Virus record (IMG/VR): IMGVR_UViG_3300004461_000558
Location: 1-22,517 of that record
Origin: a virus
Strand: one strand, 5' to 3'
DNA length: 22,517 nt
The notes under the pieces are model-generated. The model was not told where the DNA came from and did not search any database. It saw only the letters and a list, made by a program, of their open reading frames with translations. The position numbers were made by a program, and so were the translations under genes. Of this stretch, positions 21,294 through 22,517 are shown piece by piece (position 1 is the stretch's first letter; every line of letters begins with the position of its first letter).

Positions 21294-22048
21294 TGGCTAA
21301 ACTCTCTCTTATAGAGATAGTCAATGACATCTCTAACGACTTAGATACAGAACCTTTCAATAGTATCGATGATACTGTAGAGTCTGTACAGATAGCACAA
21401 ATAGTCAAGACATCTTACTTTGAGATAATGGCAAGAAGTAATTGGCCACATCTTAAAAGAACTGTCCAGCTAGACAACGTATCAGATACTGAAAAGCCGA
21501 CTCACCTAAAGCTTCCTGAACTGACTAAAGAAGTAGTCTCGTTCTCTTATAACAAGCTTAGAGAAGACAGTCTTACAAGAGACAGGTTCAGTTGCTTAGA
21601 ATACTTGCCTGCTTCAGACTTCATAAAAAAGATGAACGAAAGGAACCTAGACAATGAGAACGTTATAAAAACGTTTGACTTTGGAGGAGCTCCTTTTTAC
21701 ATTTTAAATAACAAAGCTCCTAGTTGCTTCACCTCTTTTGATGATGAATATATTGTATTGGATTCTTATAACTCTGTTATAGAAGATACAGTACAAGGCT
21801 CAAACACTCAGGCTATCATTTACTTCGAACCTTCTTGGACTCATGAAGATTCAGCTATCCCTGATATCCCTAGCGAAGCTTTCCCACTTCTTATCGAAGA
21901 AGCTAAGTCTACAGCATTCATTGTACTGAAGCAATCTCCTAATGCTAAGTCAGAGCAAAAGGCCAGAAGGCAGAAGGTTTGGCTATCACGGAAATCGTGG
22001 AGAGCTGAAGGCGGCGTACAGTATCCTAATTATGGAAGATATAGATAA
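21293..22048 (+). CDS. tail tubular protein A (gatekeeper), T7 gp11-like
   Basis: The 251-aa product has the N-terminal helical pattern of podovirus adaptor proteins: LSLIEIVNDISNDLDTEPFN, then Q-A-IV-TSYFEIMARSNWPHLKR, i.e. an Asn-Asp-Ile start and a 'W' before a basic turn. A central beta domain follows, then a C-terminal helix AFPLLIEEAKSTAFIVLKQS and a basic end (KARRQKVWLSRKSWRAEGG), close to the usual ending of gp11-like proteins. It would form the ring between portal and nozzle. Position directly before the nozzle-like gene supports this. Confidence 0.75.
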   Translation: MAKLSLIEIVNDISNDLDTEPFNSIDDTVESVQIAQIVKTSYFEIMARSNWPHLKRTVQLDNVSDTEKPTHLKLPELTKEVVSFSYNKLREDSLTRDRFSCLEYLPASDFIKKMNERNLDNENVIKTFDFGGAPFYILNNKAPSCFTSFDDEYIVLDSYNSVIEDTVQGSNTQAIIYFEPSWTHEDSAIPDIPSEAFPLLIEEAKSTAFIVLKQSPNAKSEQKARRQKVWLSRKSWRAEGGVQYPNYGRYR

Positions 22049-22517
22049 TGCCTCAGCAAACTGTAAATAAAGAGTATAACACTTTTGTAAAAGGTTTGAA
22101 CACTGAAGCAGGACCTCTCACTTACCCTGAGAATGCATCTCTATCTGAAGATAATTTCGAACTTAACACTAAAGGTTACAGAAGCCGAAGGTTAGGTATA
22201 GATTACGAATCTGAATATACCCTCATTGATTCAGGCAATGTAGAAGCAGAGTTTATCGATAAAGCTGTAAATGTCACAAAGTGGGAAGATGTCAATACTA
22301 ATGGCAGCCTTATCATCTTAGTAGTTCAAATAGGGTTGGATCTATTCTTCTACGATGCCACTAAGCAACCTGTCACAGGAACTCCATTGAATGGAGGCAA
22401 CCCTATAACACTAGAAGGCGATAAAGGATTAGTATTCCAGACAGCTAATGTGTCAGGGAATTTTGCTGTAGTTACAGGAGGAGATGTTATTTATCAACTG
22501 TTCTACAATAGCACAGA
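22048..22517 (+). CDS. tail nozzle-type protein (gp12-like), cut by window end
   Basis: ATG in the TAATG overlap with the gatekeeper gene. 156 codons are visible and the frame is open at the right edge, so only the N terminus is seen. The start carries YNTFVKGLNTEAGPLTYPEN (10-29) and SRRLGIDYE (46-54), a pattern I recognise from tail proteins of marine and other podoviruses. Gp12-like nozzles follow the gatekeeper gene in T7 and are much longer (about 800 aa), so most of the gene would lie beyond the window. The identity is from order plus the N-terminal pattern. Confidence 0.65.
   Translation, partial: MPQQTVNKEYNTFVKGLNTEAGPLTYPENASLSEDNFELNTKGYRSRRLGIDYESEYTLIDSGNVEAEFIDKAVNVTKWEDVNTNGSLIILVVQIGLDLFFYDATKQPVTGTPLNGGNPITLEGDKGLVFQTANVSGNFAVVTGGDVIYQLFYNST

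Overview
The window looks like part of a lytic, short-tailed (podovirus-type) bacteriophage genome that infects a Gram-negative host. The evidence is a continuous rightward block (4953 to the right edge) that encodes a small and a large terminase, portal, scaffold, major capsid protein, a T7 gp11-like tail tubular (gatekeeper) protein and the start of a gp12-like nozzle protein. Many gene junctions are TAATG or ATGA overlaps. No integrase, repressor, tRNA, IS element or CRISPR array is evident. A Gram-negative host is suggested by a secreted PagL-like lipid A deacylase (inference). Base composition and the protein families would fit a marine gammaproteobacterial phage, but the host cannot be read from the sequence.

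Left part (1-4441, all leftward). These are small genes of unknown function in two tight operons plus one separate gene. Operon A runs 4441 to 2727 and includes three consecutive tiny membrane proteins (61, 50 and 54 aa). Operon B runs 2223 to 728 and ends in a strong bidirectional hairpin terminator. The isolated gene 151-543 lies between near-perfect 28-bp inverted repeats. A 12-bp sequence, CGTCTCCGTAGT, occurs four times in the same orientation across this part and nowhere in the late block. Gene 1534-2223 has a T7-like promoter candidate and nested inverted repeats upstream. The 500 bp between the operons has no gene but holds a series of hairpins.

The most notable signal is at the end of the first gene of operon A (4022-4441). 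It is a textbook -1 programmed ribosomal frameshift site: A AAA AAG in the correct phase directly before the stop codon, a 5-nt spacer, then two interleaved inverted repeats (8 and 9 bp) in H-type pseudoknot order. The -1 frame stays open for 43 more codons, up to the start of the next gene.

Divergent control region (4442-4952). This 510-bp gene-free stretch separates the leftward and rightward blocks. It contains five AGGTAAC-type iterons at 9-12 bp spacing, a four-run G-quadruplex motif, a long-spaced inverted repeat and a purine tract. It is a candidate replication origin and/or transcription control region.

Right part (4953-22517, all rightward). The order is: two very basic small proteins (one HNH-like), the PagL-like enzyme, a holin-like protein, three tail fibre/adhesin-type genes, terminases, portal, a small head-region protein, scaffold, major capsid protein, a probable capsid decoration protein and a terminator. 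Then come about 6.4 kb of beta-rich and coiled-coil virion proteins, followed by the tail tube genes. This is the T7 structural order with the fibre-holin-terminase block placed first and a large structural module inserted between capsid and gatekeeper.
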